In this document: positions 9,145 through 21,148 of the stretch, piece after piece
Position numbering within the stretch: the first letter of the stretch is position 1
Layout of the letters: each line of letters opens with the position of its first letter
Assembly: GCF_028416575.1 (NCBI RefSeq)
Contig: NZ_JAMQKB010000003.1
Coordinates: forward strand, 143,349 to 207,348
Reading direction: 5' to 3'
Origin: Terrihalobacillus insolitus
Lineage (GTDB): Bacteria; Bacillota; Bacilli; Bacillales; Amphibacillaceae
Length of the DNA stretch: 64,000 bases
The notes under the pieces: model-generated
Told to the model about the DNA's origin: nothing
Seen by the model: the letters and a program-made list of their open reading frames with translations, nothing else
Databases searched by the model: none
Position numbers and translations under genes: made by a program

Positions 9145-10263
9145 TTGAATAAACTAATATGGCATCGATTGATCAGACTGCTAATCGTTTTAGGGACTTT
9201 ATTTTTTTCATTTATTATCGTTTTTTATATAACAACATTTACGTATCCGTTTGTTCTTGCAATTCTATTTGCAAGTCTATTAAATCCAATCATTAATTTT
9301 TTACAAATAAAGTGGAAATTATCTCGAAGCCTTGCTGTTCTTGCATCGATTTCATTTGTTTTAGCATTGGTCATTAGTATCATTACAATTTTGATTATAG
9401 AATTAATTCGCGGTACAACCTATTTAGGCGAACACATCCCAGCACATTTTAAAACGCTCGTACAATTTGTCGAAGATTTTATCGCACATCAAGCAATGCC
9501 GATTTATGAAAAAATGATCTCCTTGATTCGTACATTAGATCCAGCACAACAAGCAACAATCAAAAGAAACATTGAAAATATTGGAGACGAAATTGCTTCT
9601 ACTGGTGCTAATACATTACAAGCGTTATTGCAGAATATACCCGTTGCACTTGGTAGTCTCCCAAATTACATGACCGTTTTTATTTTTTCCTTATTGGGTA
9701 CATTTTTTATTGCAAAGGATTGGTACAAGCTACACGCATTAACAAAAAGAATGCTTCCAGAATCTGTAACCGAATCGGGCAGTGATGTGGTCAATGGACT
9801 GAAAAAAGCGTTCTTTGGTTTTGCCAAGGCTCAATGCATCCTTATTTCTATAACGGCTGTGATTGTCCTAATTGGACTCCTTTTTCTTCAAGTAAAGTAT
9901 GCCATTACGATTGCTGTTATAACAGGCCTTATCGATTTAATACCCTATTTAGGGACTGGGATTGTATTCCTCCCATGGATTGCTTATCTTTTTTTAACTG
10001 GACAGTACGGCATGACAATTGGTCTTACCGCTTTGTACATGGTCGTAATTGTTCAACGTCAAGTGATGGAGCCAAAAATTCTATCAACCAATATTGGACT
10101 AGACCCATTGGCCACACTAGTAGCACTCTTTGTTGGCTTTCAAATATGGGGATTTGCCGGACTTATCCTAAGTCCAGCATTACTTGTCGTGATCAACACT
10201 TTGTACCAAACAGGGGTACTATGGCAAATTTGGTTATTTATTAAAGGACCAAAGGAAGGGTAG
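9145..10263 (+). CDS. ytvI: Sporulation-associated membrane permease YtvI (AI-2E/PerM family)
   Basis: An approximately 372-residue protein with paired N-terminal helices (TLFFSFIIVFYITTFTY, then PFVLAILFASLLNPI), a central hydrophilic domain around residues 90-190, and a C-terminal membrane bundle ending in DPLATLVALFVGFQIWG and AGLILSPALLVV. This is the AI-2E transporter/PerM family, of which YtvI is the Bacillus sporulation branch. The TTG at 9145 is preferred: GGGAG lies eight bases upstream, whereas GTG 9127 and ATG 9130 have no ribosome site. The substrate is unknown. Confidence 0.82.
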   Translation: MNKLIWHRLIRLLIVLGTLFFSFIIVFYITTFTYPFVLAILFASLLNPIINFLQIKWKLSRSLAVLASISFVLALVISIITILIIELIRGTTYLGEHIPAHFKTLVQFVEDFIAHQAMPIYEKMISLIRTLDPAQQATIKRNIENIGDEIASTGANTLQALLQNIPVALGSLPNYMTVFIFSLLGTFFIAKDWYKLHALTKRMLPESVTESGSDVVNGLKKAFFGFAKAQCILISITAVIVLIGLLFLQVKYAITIAVITGLIDLIPYLGTGIVFLPWIAYLFLTGQYGMTIGLTALYMVVIVQRQVMEPKILSTNIGLDPLATLVALFVGFQIWGFAGLILSPALLVVINTLYQTGVLWQIWLFIKGPKEG

Positions 10264-10275
10264 CATCGATTTTTA

Positions 10276-10668
10276 TTATCTCCTGAAAATTGTTATGGTT
10301 CCACGTTTCATCATATTTTGCAACATTTTTTGCATCCAATGTTTGATTGGGTTCCTTGTATACGGAATAAGCAGGATAAAGCCTAAAGTATCTGTAATGA
10401 AGCCTGGTGTTAATAAAAACGCAGCACCGATTAAGATGCACAACCCATCAAAAATCACATCATGAGGAACCTGCCCCATTGAAACAGACTGCCTTGCTCG
10501 ATGGAGTGCTTCTATCCCTTGTTGTTTAGCGAGCCATGCTCCTAAAACTCCGGTTAATATAATGAGTAAAATCACCCACCATGGACCGACTATCCCCCCT
10601 ATCCATACAAGAACTCCAATTTCAAGGGCTGGAACAACTAATACAAATAACAATAACCACCGGAACAT
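10276..10668 (-). CDS. fxsA: FxsA family membrane protein
   Basis: A 130-residue protein with four short hydrophobic segments (LLLFVLVVPALEIGVLVWI, WWVILLIILTGVLGAWLA and so on) and the family-typical AKQQGIEALHRARQSVSMGQVP and LLTPGFITDTLGFILLIP. FxsA overproduction relieves F exclusion of phage T7 in E. coli; the normal role is unknown. It lies downstream of pyk, beyond a terminator. Confidence 0.88.
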   Translation of the reverse strand: MFRWLLLFVLVVPALEIGVLVWIGGIVGPWWVILLIILTGVLGAWLAKQQGIEALHRARQSVSMGQVPHDVIFDGLCILIGAAFLLTPGFITDTLGFILLIPYTRNPIKHWMQKMLQNMMKRGTITIFRR

Positions 10669-10699
10669 AGATCGTTCTCCCTTCTAGAGGATGTCCATA

Positions 10700-10721
10700 A
10701 AAAGGGGTATTCCCCCTTTTC
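10700..10721. terminator. Terminator after pyk
   Basis: AAAAAGGGG / CCCCTTTT pairs around a four- to five-base loop, directly after the pyk stop codon. The minus-strand copy is followed by T residues. Confidence 0.7.
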
Positions 10722-10722
10722 A

Positions 10723-12483
10723 TTACAGTACGCTTGCGTGACCGTCATAAATATCACCTTTTGTGGAATCTATGGTAATATCTTTCCCATCTTTAATAAT
10801 GTCGATTGCTTTGTCTACACCAACGATCACTGGTTTTCCGAGACTTAAACCAACAACAGCAGCATGAGAGGTAATGCCCCCTTCTTCTGTTATGATTCCA
10901 CTCGCTTTTTCTATTGCTGGCATCATCTCTTTGTCTGTACCATATGTGACAATAATGTCATCCTCAGAAACTTTCTGTAGTGCCTCCTCAGCATTTTTAA
11001 CCACAACCGCTTTTCCGTATGCTGTTCCTTTTCCGACACCTTGTCCTTTGGCAAGCACATCTCCGATAACGTGCACTTTCATAATATTCGTTGTTCCACT
11101 TTCACCAACTGGTACACCAGCTGTAATAATTACACGGCTTCCTCTTGAAAAAATGTTTGTTGCAAGACCTCGATCCACGGCAATGTCTAACATGTCATCA
11201 GTCGACTGTGCTTCTTCTCCGATTACGGCGGATACACCCCAAACAAGAGACAATCTCCTGTTTACTTTTTCATTAAAGGTTACAGCAACAATCGGTGCTT
11301 TTGGACGGTATTTCGAAATCATTCTCGCCGTATGACCACTTTCGGTTGGCGTAATAATGGCACTAACATTTAAGTTCATCGCCGAGTGGGTAACAGACTG
11401 ACTAATCGCATCTGTAATAGTCAAATCACTAGATCTAGAACGTTCATCTAAAATGATCTTATGATCAATGCCCGTTTCTGCTTTTGTCGCAATATTACTC
11501 ATTGTTTGAACCGCTTCTACCGGATAGAGACCAGCAGCCGTTTCTCCAGAAAGCATAATGGCATCTGTTCCGTCAAAAATAGCATTTGCTACATCTGAAG
11601 CTTCTGCTCGTGTTGGTCTAGGGTTCCGCTGCATCGAATCCAACATTTGTGTAGCAGTTATGACTGGCTTTCCAGCTGTATTACATTTACGGATCATATC
11701 CTTCTGTACTAAAGGAACGTCCTCAGGTGGTATTTCTACTCCCAAATCTCCCCTAGCAACCATTAATCCGTCACTAACCTGCAAAATGCTGTCAAGATTA
11801 TCTACACCTTCCTGGTTCTCGATCTTCGGAATAATTTGAATATCTGTTGCATGATGGCGTTCAAGTAGTTCTCTGATCTCTAGAACATCCTTCGCCCTCC
11901 TAATAAAAGACGCCGCAATAAAATCAACACCTTGTTGGATTCCGAATTCGATATCTTGTGCGTCTTTATCTGTTATTCCTGGTAGATTCACACTAACATT
12001 TGGTACATTTACACCTTTTTTATTTTTCAATAATCCAGAATTTAGTGCGATCGTTTTTAATTCGTTTTTATCGTTGATCTTTTCCATGACTTCTAGTTCG
12101 ATTAATCCATCATCGAGAAGGATTTTTGAACCTTCATGCACATCGTCAATTAATTTTGGATACGTAACAGAAATACGTTCAGATGTCCCCTCTATTTCAT
12201 CCATAGATACATAAACGATATCGCCTTTATTTAACTGTGCTTCTCCACCTTTAAGGACACCTGTGCGAATCTCTGGCCCTTTTGTATCCAATAAAATAGC
12301 AACTGTTTCTCCAGTCTTTCTCGCTGCTTCGCGAATATTTACAATTCGTTGGCCGTGTTCTTCAAAATCTCCGTGTGAAAAATTTAACCGAGCAACATTC
12401 ATACCTGCTTGAATTAACTGGACAAGTATTTCAACAGACTCTGATGCAGGGCCAATCGTACATACGATTTTCGTTTTTCTCAT
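10723..12483 (-). CDS. pyk: Pyruvate kinase with C-terminal PEP-utiliser domain
   Basis: A 586-residue enzyme making pyruvate and ATP from phosphoenolpyruvate. Signature stretches include [41 protein letters not shown] (catalytic Lys), [12 protein letters not shown] and [12 protein letters not shown]. The last 110 residues add the extra Bacillus-type domain that resembles the PEP synthase/PTS enzyme I swivel domain, containing [18 protein letters not shown]; its conserved His is present but a catalytic role there is unproven. The pfkA gene precedes it, but a 219-bp repeat now separates them. Confidence 0.97.
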   Translation of the reverse strand: MRKTKIVCTIGPASESVEILVQLIQAGMNVARLNFSHGDFEEHGQRIVNIREAARKTGETVAILLDTKGPEIRTGVLKGGEAQLNKGDIVYVSMDEIEGTSERISVTYPKLIDDVHEGSKILLDDGLIELEVMEKINDKNELKTIALNSGLLKNKKGVNVPNVSVNLPGITDKDAQDIEFGIQQGVDFIAASFIRRAKDVLEIRELLERHHATDIQIIPKIENQEGVDNLDSILQVSDGLMVARGDLGVEIPPEDVPLVQKDMIRKCNTAGKPVITATQMLDSMQRNPRPTRAEASDVANAIFDGTDAIMLSGETAAGLYPVEAVQTMSNIATKAETGIDHKIILDERSRSSDLTITDAISQSVTHSAMNLNVSAIITPTESGHTARMISKYRPKAPIVAVTFNEKVNRRLSLVWGVSAVIGEEAQSTDDMLDIAVDRGLATNIFSRGSRVIITAGVPVGESGTTNIMKVHVIGDVLAKGQGVGKGTAYGKAVVVKNAEEALQKVSEDDIIVTYGTDKEMMPAIEKASGIITEEGGITSHAAVVGLSLGKPVIVGVDKAIDIIKDGKDITIDSTKGDIYDGHASVL

Positions 12484-12530
12484 GTTTCATTTCCTCCTTA
12501 TATAACTTCATTAGAGATTAACACTTATAG

Positions 12531-12746
12531 AGGATGTTCAAAAAGTCACCAAATGATAAGCTGCGCATCTCTTCGTTGGCTTGTTTTTCCGTTACTCACG
12601 TATTAAAAGCATATCCTTAGAAAAAGAAGAACACTTTTTCTTCGTGCGAGGTAATGCTTTCGAAGCAACAAGCTTTCGCTCCGTTACTCAAAACAGCGCC
12701 GCCTCGACCTGCTTGCTTCTAATTTGTCGACTTTTTGAACACGCAC

Positions 12747-12749
<3 letters not shown>
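12531..12749 (+). repeat. Dispersed ~220-bp repeat, copy 2
   Basis: Forward copy with ends GATGTTCAAAAAGTCACC and GACTTTTTGAACACGCACT. The core is essentially identical to the copies at 389 and 48073. It is inserted between pfkA and pyk, and its last bases touch or overlap the pfkA stop codon (12747-12749). Confidence 0.9.
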
Positions 12750-13790
<1,041 letters not shown>

Positions 13791-13844
13791 TCATCCTTCT
13801 ACCTATTATTACATCATACACGATAACGATTATAGGACACAAGG

Positions 13845-13873
13845 AACCCTTGCCAATTGTCTTGGCAAGGGTT
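13845..13873. terminator. Putative terminator after accA
   Basis: AACCCTTGCCA pairs with TGGCAAGGGTT over eleven bases with a short loop, 30 bases past the accA stop codon. The T run afterwards is weak. Confidence 0.6.
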
Positions 13874-13902
13874 ATTGACTACTTTAGGCGTGAATCTGCC
13901 AT

Positions 13903-14862
13903 TTATTCCAGTTCCTTGTACTCACCAATTTGTTTATATTTTTCCCATCTATTTTCTATCAGTTCATTGGTTGTAAGTGATTGTAATTCTTCCAAGGAAG
14001 CAGCTAAGACAGTGTCAATTTTCTCAGACTGTTCCTTAATGCTACGGTGGGCTCCACCTTTAAGCTCTGGAATAATTTGATCCACTACGCCCAGTTTCTT
14101 TAAATCATAGGACGTAATTCCCATCGATTCCGCTGCTCGCTGTGCTTGATTGGAGTCTTTCCATAGCAATGCTGCTGCCCCTTCAGGAGAAATAACAGAG
14201 TAGGTAGAATTTTCAAGCATGTGAATGCGATCACCAACACCTAAACCGAGAGCACCACCACTTCCACCTTCGCCAATTACAATACAAATAATTGGCACTT
14301 TTAAACCTGCCATCTCTACAAGATTTCGGGCAATTGCCTCACTTTGGCCACGCTCTTCTGCAGCCTTTCCTGGATAAGCACCCTTTGTATCGATAAAACT
14401 GATAATCGGTCGATTAAACTTTTCAGCTTGTTGCATGTGACGCAATGCTTTTCGATACCCTTCTGGATGCGGCATACCAAAGTTTCTTCGGATGTTTTCT
14501 TTCGTGTCCTTACCTCTTTGATGACCGACAATTGTTACTGATTTTTGTTTATATTTCGCTATCCCTGCTACAATTGCCTCGTCGTCTCCAAAATGACGGT
14601 CGCCATGAAACTCGATAAAATCAGTAAACAACTCACCTACATAATCAAGTGTCGTTGGCCGTTCAGGATAGCGCGCCATTTGGACGCGATCCCACGGTTT
14701 CAAGTTCCCGTAAATATCATCCTCTAATCTTTCTAATCTTTTTTCTAATGTTGAAATTTCATCCGTTAGATCGATATCACTGTCACTCGTAAACTTTTTT
14801 AATTCGGCAATTTTTTCTTTTAGTTCAATGACTGGTTTTTCAAAATCTAGCACCTGCTTCAT
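13903..14862 (-). CDS. accA: Acetyl-CoA carboxylase, carboxyltransferase alpha subunit
   Basis: A 319-residue subunit of the carboxyltransferase that moves the carboxyl group from biotin to acetyl-CoA, making malonyl-CoA for fatty acid synthesis. Typical stretches are the N-terminal helical region to residue 60, [50 protein letters not shown] and [13 protein letters not shown]. Its start codon overlaps the end of accD by four bases, which indicates coupled translation of the two partner subunits. Confidence 0.97.
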   Translation of the reverse strand: MKQVLDFEKPVIELKEKIAELKKFTSDSDIDLTDEISTLEKRLERLEDDIYGNLKPWDRVQMARYPERPTTLDYVGELFTDFIEFHGDRHFGDDEAIVAGIAKYKQKSVTIVGHQRGKDTKENIRRNFGMPHPEGYRKALRHMQQAEKFNRPIISFIDTKGAYPGKAAEERGQSEAIARNLVEMAGLKVPIICIVIGEGGSGGALGLGVGDRIHMLENSTYSVISPEGAAALLWKDSNQAQRAAESMGITSYDLKKLGVVDQIIPELKGGAHRSIKEQSEKIDTVLAASLEELQSLTTNELIENRWEKYKQIGEYKELE

Positions 14863-15719
14863 GGACGATCTCCCCTAGGTTGATGTATATCCAGTATGGT
14901 CGTTAGGACGTGTTTCATTTCACTTCTTGGGATTACTTTATCAAGTTGCCCGTGTTGAAGCAAAAATTCAGCAGTTTGAAAATCATCTGGTAGATCCTCT
15001 CTTATCGTTTGTTCAATAATCCTTCTACCAGCAAATCCAATCAACGCCCCTGGTTCTGCAAAATTATAATCCCCAACAGATGCGAAACTAGCTGACACAC
15101 CACCAGTTGTTGGATGGGTCATGACAGATATCATCAGACCACCTGATTCCCGAAAACGTTGAATCGCAACAGACGTCTTACTCATTTGCATTAAGCTTAG
15201 AATACCTTCTTGCATTCTAGCTCCACCAGAAGCTGTAAATACGATAAATGGGAGGGACGATTCCTTAGCTCGTTCAATTGCTCGTGCAATTTTTTCACCT
15301 ACAACAGATCCCATACTTCCCATTCGAAAGCGAGAATCCATTACCGCAAATGCCGTTTCGAACCCATTAATCTCCCCTTTTCCAGTAACTACTGCTTCAT
15401 TTAGACCCGATTTATTCCGGTCTTTCTCAAGTTTTTCCTCATAATCAGGGAAATGTAATGGATTAGCTGAAACGAGTTGTTGGTCCCATTCTTGGAAAGA
15501 TCCTTCATCAAATAAGCTATCGATTCTTTCTCCTGCATTTAACGGATGATGGTGCTCACAATGTGGGCAAACATGAAGATTTTTTTTCATTTCTTTTCGG
15601 TAAAAAATCTTTTGACAACCTAAACATTTTTGCATTAGTCCTTCAGGAATATCTTGCTTTGCTTCCTTTCTTGGAACAGATGCATATTTCTTTTTCTTGC
15701 TAAAAAAGTCCTTGAGCAA
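14859..15719 (-). CDS. accD: Acetyl-CoA carboxylase, carboxyltransferase beta subunit
   Basis: A 286-residue partner of AccA. It has the N-terminal four-Cys zinc ribbon (CLGCQKIFY ... CPHCEHHH, residues about 33-55), then the crotonase-like carboxyltransferase core with [19 protein letters not shown] and [18 protein letters not shown]. It uses a TTG start, eight bases after a strong AGGAGG. It overlaps accA by four bases and is followed in the same direction by accA and pfkA, the standard Bacillus order. Confidence 0.97.
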   Translation of the reverse strand: MLKDFFSKKKKYASVPRKEAKQDIPEGLMQKCLGCQKIFYRKEMKKNLHVCPHCEHHHPLNAGERIDSLFDEGSFQEWDQQLVSANPLHFPDYEEKLEKDRNKSGLNEAVVTGKGEINGFETAFAVMDSRFRMGSMGSVVGEKIARAIERAKESSLPFIVFTASGGARMQEGILSLMQMSKTSVAIQRFRESGGLMISVMTHPTTGGVSASFASVGDYNFAEPGALIGFAGRRIIEQTIREDLPDDFQTAEFLLQHGQLDKVIPRSEMKHVLTTILDIHQPRGDRP

Positions 15720-15788
15720 GGGTTATTCCTCCTTTTTACAACGAAAGCAGCCATTCCATTTCTCAGAAAGTTATCGTAAGTTAAAATA

Positions 15789-17027
15789 CTACGATTCGTC
15801 TATTAATGTTAATTGGCGAGTCTTTTCGGCTATTTCTTCTGGATCAACGTGAATACGTGCAACCCCAGATTCCATGGCAGCTTTCGCGACACTTGCAGCT
15901 ACAGCCGGTGCAACCCTTGGATCAAATGGCGCTGGAATCACATAATCCTCGTGTAAATCTTCCTCTCCAATTAAGGATGCAATTGCTTCAACAGCAGCAA
16001 TTTTCATTTTTTCATTTATTCTTGTTGCCCTAACATCTAATGCACCTCTAAAAATCCCAGGAAAGGCTAACACATTGTTTACTTGATTGGGAAAGTCTGA
16101 TCTTCCTGTTCCGATCACTCTGGCACCTGCTTTTTTGGCAGTTTCAGGCATAATTTCAGGATCTGGATTTGCCATTGCAAAGATAATCGAATTCTCGTTC
16201 ATACTCTCTACCATTTCTTCTGATAACAGACCACCAACAGAAACACCAATAAAAACGTCAGCATCTTCCATTACTTCTGCCAATTGACCTTCTTGTTTAT
16301 CTTTATTCGTTATTTTAGCTACTTCATCCTTTACATCATTCATCCCATAGTTTCTACCTTCATAAATAGCACCTTTTGAATCACACATAATCATGTCACG
16401 AACACCAAAGCTATGCAATAATTTTATAATGGCAATACCAGCTGCTCCAGCTCCATTGGCGACAACTTTTATATCTGAAAATGATTTATTCACTAGCTTT
16501 AGTGCATTGAGTAATCCAGCAAGAGTTACAATTGCCGTTCCGTGCTGATCATCATGAAAAATAGGAATATTTGTTTCCTTTTTTAATCGTTCTTCGATCA
16601 CAAAGCAATTAGGAGCCGCAATATCCTCCAAATTCACACCGCCAAAGGTCGGTTCCATTAATTTAACCGTACGAACGATTTCTTCCACATCATGTGTATC
16701 AAGGCAAATTGGAAAAGAGTCGACTCCAGCAAAGCTTTTAAACAACACTGATTTTCCTTCCATTACCGGAAGTGCAGCTTCCGGGCCAATGTTACCTAAT
16801 CCTAAAACGGCTGAACCATCGCTTACAACTGCCACCATGTTTCCTTTCATCGTATATTCATAAACTTTGTCCTTTTGATCATATATCTCTTTACATGGTT
16901 CGGCTACACCAGGTGAATAAGCCAAACTCAGGTCCCTTGCATTTCTTACAGGAACCTTGGACTGTAATGTTAATTTTCCTTTGTTCACTCTATGAATATG
17001 TAAAGCCTCATCTCTTAAATTGGTCAA
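15789..17027 (-). CDS. ytsJ: NAD(P)-dependent malic enzyme
   Basis: A 412-residue malic enzyme converting malate to pyruvate and CO2. Seen are the N-terminal YSPGVAEPCKEI, the catalytic region VSDGSAVLGLGNIGPEAALPVMEGK, metal-binding FVIEERL and PIFHDDQHGTAIV, the cofactor loop VVANGAGAAGIAI, and FAMANPDPEIMP. Its place between dnaE and accD matches B. subtilis YtsJ, which prefers NADP; the cofactor here is inferred from that. A TTG start follows GGAGCGG. Confidence 0.92.
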   Translation of the reverse strand: MTNLRDEALHIHRVNKGKLTLQSKVPVRNARDLSLAYSPGVAEPCKEIYDQKDKVYEYTMKGNMVAVVSDGSAVLGLGNIGPEAALPVMEGKSVLFKSFAGVDSFPICLDTHDVEEIVRTVKLMEPTFGGVNLEDIAAPNCFVIEERLKKETNIPIFHDDQHGTAIVTLAGLLNALKLVNKSFSDIKVVANGAGAAGIAIIKLLHSFGVRDMIMCDSKGAIYEGRNYGMNDVKDEVAKITNKDKQEGQLAEVMEDADVFIGVSVGGLLSEEMVESMNENSIIFAMANPDPEIMPETAKKAGARVIGTGRSDFPNQVNNVLAFPGIFRGALDVRATRINEKMKIAAVEAIASLIGEEDLHEDYVIPAPFDPRVAPAVAASVAKAAMESGVARIHVDPEEIAEKTRQLTLIDES

Positions 17028-17217
17028 CTAAAATCCGCTCCTTTTAAATGACTAGCCCGATCCTATAAAAATGGATAGACTACTACTTAGTACGTTTTAT
17101 TATAACAAATGAACAACTAGTGTAAAGGATTGATACTTATTTTCCCCAGAAAAAAAGCAACGGAAAAACACATCGTTCTAGCTCCAAACAGTCCATTTTT
17201 ATATTGTGTCCTCGATA

Positions 17218-20200
17218 TTACGAATTTCGTATGACAACATTGCTTTTTCCAAATGCATGGTATAAATGATTTAGACATGTTTTCGTTAGCTTTACATTAT
17301 AATCTCCACTTAATTGATACGCTGATTTTGTTTTTTCGTGGTAAATGATCACAGGTGTCTCTCCTGGGATTTCAGCTGCAATTTGTTTTAAATCTACTAG
17401 TACGTCACGATCATTCTGTTCCATTACCTTTATAAACAGCTTTTGCTTGTTTTGTTGTTCTATTTCTTCTTTTTCAAATGGTATGATTTCAGATAGTACC
17501 CATTGTAGTCTGCCATTTCTTTGTTCGATTTTACCGGTAAATAGAACGAGCATTTCTTCTTTTAACCAACGATGCACATTCCGATACAGTTCAGGAAAAA
17601 GAACGGCATCTACTTCATTACTCTCGTCACCTAAAATTAAAAATGCCATCGGGTCCCCTCTTTTTGTCCGAATTGCTTTTATTTCCAACACTACTGCTGC
17701 GCTTTTTTGATTGCGTTGTTGCAGAAATTTCTTTGAATCTGCTAATGCAAGGTAACCACTAGCGCGGAGCTTCCCTCGATAATCACTGAGTGGGTGACTA
17801 GATACATACAACCCAAGTACACTTTTTTCAAATGACAAGTATTTCATCGGTGTAAAAGGCTCCATTTCCACATATGAAACATCTAATTGAATGTCGCTCA
17901 TAAATAAGGAAGGTTGATCCTCGAACTCCCGAAACAGCTCCCCTTGCTCCATTGCTTGATCAATCGTAGCCATGAGACTTGCTCGATTCGGATATGTTTC
18001 ATCAAATGCACCGGCTAATATTAATGATTCCATCACCGATCTGTTGACGATCTTCGCAGACACCCTTAGGCAGAAATCAAAGATATGCTTAAAAGAACCT
18101 TCCTTTCGAGCACGAATAATTTCTGACACTGCTTGCATGCCAACGCCTTTTATCGAGCTCAACCCCATTCGAATCCTTTTGTTTTCAACCGTAAATCTTC
18201 CGGAGCTTCTATTAATGGATGGTGCTAGCATCTCAATCCCAAGTTCTTTCGCCTCTTTTACGTACATGCGTACTTTGTCTTCTTGGCTAGCTAGTGAACT
18301 CATTAATTCGGCTAAAAAATAGGTAGGGTAATGCGCTTTTAAGTAAGCCAATTGAAACGCAATCATACTATATGCAACCGCATGACTTCGGTTAAATCCG
18401 TAGTTAGAAAACCGAACAATCCAATCAAAGACTTCTTCCGCGACACTTTCTTCATAACCATTCGTCAAGCATCCTGCTATAAAATTCTCTCTTTGTTCAT
18501 GCATCTTTTCCTTTTGTTTTTTGCTGACAGCTCTACGTAAAATATCTGCTTGTCCGAGTGAAAACCCTGCCATCATGTTCGCAATTTGCATGATTTGCTC
18601 TTGATAGACGAGAACACCATACGTTTTTCCTAAAATAGGTTTTAGATCGGGATGTGGATACGTGATTGCTTCCTGTCCATGCTTTCTTTTAATATAGACT
18701 GGAATATATTCCATTGGACCTGGTCGATACAATGCATTTACTGCAACAATATCTTCAAAATCGGATGGCAAAAGGCTCCTTAACACACCCTGCATCCCTT
18801 GTGATTCTAGCTGGAAAATTCCGTTTGTTCTCCCCTCCTGCAATATGGCAAAAGTATTTCGATCATCAAAAGGTATGTTTTTTATATCCAACCTTTTGTT
18901 TTCATTTTTAGCAATGGCAGACACTACTTGCTCCAGGAGGGTAAGATTTCGTAATCCTAGGAAATCCATCTTTAACAATCCGATTGCTTCTAATTCATTC
19001 ATGGCAAACTGGGTTAATGCAACATCATTGTGACCCACTGTAAGTGGCACATGCTCCACTAATGGTTCTTGACTTATTACAACACCTGCAGCATGTGTGG
19101 ACACATGTCGTGGTAATCCTTCTAGCTTTGCTGCAATTTTAAATAAGCGCTGCAATTTTTCTGACTGCTTCACATAGGAAGTTAGAGCATCCGAGGCCTT
19201 TACACTTTGCACGATTGAATTGGATGCGTGATTTGGAATTTCTTTTAAAATAAAAGCGGCATCCTGCTTGTCAATTTCCATTGTTTTGATTAGCTCACGG
19301 AGCACGGAACGGGCAGCAAATGTACCATACGTAATAATTTGGGCTACGTGTTCGAAGCCATATTTGTTTTTCACATACTGAATGACCTCATCACGGCGGT
19401 GATCTGAAAAGTCCACATCGATATCTGGCATCGTGATTCGCTCTGGGTTCAAAAATCGTTCAAACAATAAACCATATTTTACTGGGTCGACTTCCGTGAT
19501 CCCAAGTAAATAGGCAACAAGAGACCCTGCTGCCGATCCACGACCAGGACCAACTATAATTCTTTGTTTTTTAGCAAATAAAATAAAATCCCACACGATT
19601 AAAAAATAATCGCTAAACTTCATTTTTTTAATAACGGTTAACTCAGAAGTAAGACGCTCCTCTATTTCTGTTGACATCTTATTGTCATACGTTGTTACGA
19701 GACTTTCCCGACATAGTTTTTCCAAAAATGTGTCTGCTGTCTCGCCAGTTGGGACTGGGTAGGAAGGAATCATGCGCTTACCTAAATCCAAGTTAAGCGT
19801 GCACTTCTTCGCAATTTCCATTGTGTTTTCGAGTAACTCTGGCCAAAATCCTCCATACATCGATACCATTTCTTCCTCAGACTTTAAGTATTTATTTTTC
19901 GTCGAGGCATTTGCAGCTGATCGTGACCATTTCTCTCCATTTCTTATTGCTTGAAGACAATCAAATGCAAGATGGTCTGTCGGTTCAAGGTATCTGACAT
20001 CATTGATTGCAACAACAGGTGCATCAAGCTGTGACTGGTTATGATTTACTATCTGTTGGCTTTGTCTCTCTGTTTCTTGTCCATGATCCTGTACGCCCAG
20101 ATAAAAATCACGTTCTTTATAGATATTCTTCCATTCAGAAACGTATGCTCTCGCTTTTTCCTTCTCATCTTTTCCTAAATAGGCTGGAATTGGCGTTGAT

Positions 20201-20577
20201 TCCACTAGTAGAATTCCAATAATACCGCCTGTATATTGTGCTAAATCGTCCCTGTTGATCCAATCCAACTGTTTAAGCTGAATGTACGAGCTCAGTTTAA
20301 GCAGATTTTTATACCCACGATTGTTTTTGGCAAGCAATATAAAGGATGCCTTTTCACTTTCATTGTCAGACACATTAACAGCCATCCCGATAATTGGTTT
20401 CATTCCCGCTTTTAGACAAGCCTGATAAAAAGGAATGGCACCGTGTAACACATTTTCATCGGTGATGGCAAGTGCATCAAAACCAAGACTTTTCGCTTTT
20501 TCAACTAATTTCTCAATAGTTATCGAACTTTTCATCAAACTATATCCGCTTCGGACTTGCAAGTGGGTATATCCCAT
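17218..20577 (-). CDS. dnaE: DNA polymerase III alpha subunit DnaE
   Basis: A 1119-residue replicative polymerase. The N-terminal PHP domain starts YTHLQVRSGYSLM; the polymerase core has GPGRGSAAGSLVAYLLGI and the catalytic acidic triplet in TMPDIDVDFSD (about residues 380-390). The helix-hairpin-helix region and an OB-fold near the C-terminus (VVLEIKAIRTKRGDPMAFLIL) follow. In Bacillus DnaE extends RNA primers before PolC takes over. Length matches the family. It is first in a rightward-to-left unit with the malic enzyme gene 190 bases behind it. Confidence 0.97.
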   Translation of the reverse strand: MGYTHLQVRSGYSLMKSSITIEKLVEKAKSLGFDALAITDENVLHGAIPFYQACLKAGMKPIIGMAVNVSDNESEKASFILLAKNNRGYKNLLKLSSYIQLKQLDWINRDDLAQYTGGIIGILLVESTPIPAYLGKDEKEKARAYVSEWKNIYKERDFYLGVQDHGQETERQSQQIVNHNQSQLDAPVVAINDVRYLEPTDHLAFDCLQAIRNGEKWSRSAANASTKNKYLKSEEEMVSMYGGFWPELLENTMEIAKKCTLNLDLGKRMIPSYPVPTGETADTFLEKLCRESLVTTYDNKMSTEIEERLTSELTVIKKMKFSDYFLIVWDFILFAKKQRIIVGPGRGSAAGSLVAYLLGITEVDPVKYGLLFERFLNPERITMPDIDVDFSDHRRDEVIQYVKNKYGFEHVAQIITYGTFAARSVLRELIKTMEIDKQDAAFILKEIPNHASNSIVQSVKASDALTSYVKQSEKLQRLFKIAAKLEGLPRHVSTHAAGVVISQEPLVEHVPLTVGHNDVALTQFAMNELEAIGLLKMDFLGLRNLTLLEQVVSAIAKNENKRLDIKNIPFDDRNTFAILQEGRTNGIFQLESQGMQGVLRSLLPSDFEDIVAVNALYRPGPMEYIPVYIKRKHGQEAITYPHPDLKPILGKTYGVLVYQEQIMQIANMMAGFSLGQADILRRAVSKKQKEKMHEQRENFIAGCLTNGYEESVAEEVFDWIVRFSNYGFNRSHAVAYSMIAFQLAYLKAHYPTYFLAELMSSLASQEDKVRMYVKEAKELGIEMLAPSINRSSGRFTVENKRIRMGLSSIKGVGMQAVSEIIRARKEGSFKHIFDFCLRVSAKIVNRSVMESLILAGAFDETYPNRASLMATIDQAMEQGELFREFEDQPSLFMSDIQLDVSYVEMEPFTPMKYLSFEKSVLGLYVSSHPLSDYRGKLRASGYLALADSKKFLQQRNQKSAAVVLEIKAIRTKRGDPMAFLILGDESNEVDAVLFPELYRNVHRWLKEEMLVLFTGKIEQRNGRLQWVLSEIIPFEKEEIEQQNKQKLFIKVMEQNDRDVLVDLKQIAAEIPGETPVIIYHEKTKSAYQLSGDYNVKLTKTCLNHLYHAFGKSNVVIRNS

Positions 20578-20815
20578 TATTCTCCCGCCTTTTCGAATTA
20601 CTTCTATTATAGCCGAGGAAAAAGCAAAGACACAATAATATAAACTAACATAACTTGTACCCGTTTATCATAATTTTAACTAAATAGGTTGTCTTTAGGT
20701 TGGAACAAATATACGAGCTTGCTTTTCTCGAAGGTAAGAAGCTGGAATAGAGAAAGATCGGCGGATTTTACTTATTCACATGAAAAATCTAATCGTTTTA
20801 AAGGAGTCGTCATAG

Positions 20816-21148
20816 ATGGAAGAACGTTTTTTCTCCTCCATGATTCAGATTTATTTTATCGCTTTGGGTGTAATCGTGGGTGGATCACTCATTGGCAGTA
20901 TTGGCTCATTTGCCGCAGGGGAACCCCCATTGACGATGATGAGTCGTATTGCCAAAGGCCTGCGAATTTGGGCTATTGTTGCTGCAATCGGAGGCACATT
21001 CGACGCAATCTCTAACTTCGAGCGAGGCATATATGATGGTTCTACGATGGATTTGATTAAGCAAATTTTATACATTTTATCTGCCATGGGTGGTGTTCAA
21101 ACTGCACTGATGGTGATTGAATGGATGACACAGGAGAGTATCGACTAA
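20816..21148 (+). CDS. ytrH: Sporulation protein YtrH
   Basis: A 110-residue small membrane protein with three hydrophobic stretches (MIQIYFIALGVIVGGSLIG, LRIWAIVAAIGGTFDAI, ILYILSAMGGVQTALMV). This matches YtrH, a forespore/mother-cell membrane protein of Bacillus sporulation. It starts after AAAGGAG. Its stop codon overlaps the next start (TAATG). It is divergent from dnaE. The 238 bases upstream show no convincing sigma-A promoter, in keeping with sporulation-specific expression. Confidence 0.85.
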   Translation: MEERFFSSMIQIYFIALGVIVGGSLIGSIGSFAAGEPPLTMMSRIAKGLRIWAIVAAIGGTFDAISNFERGIYDGSTMDLIKQILYILSAMGGVQTALMVIEWMTQESID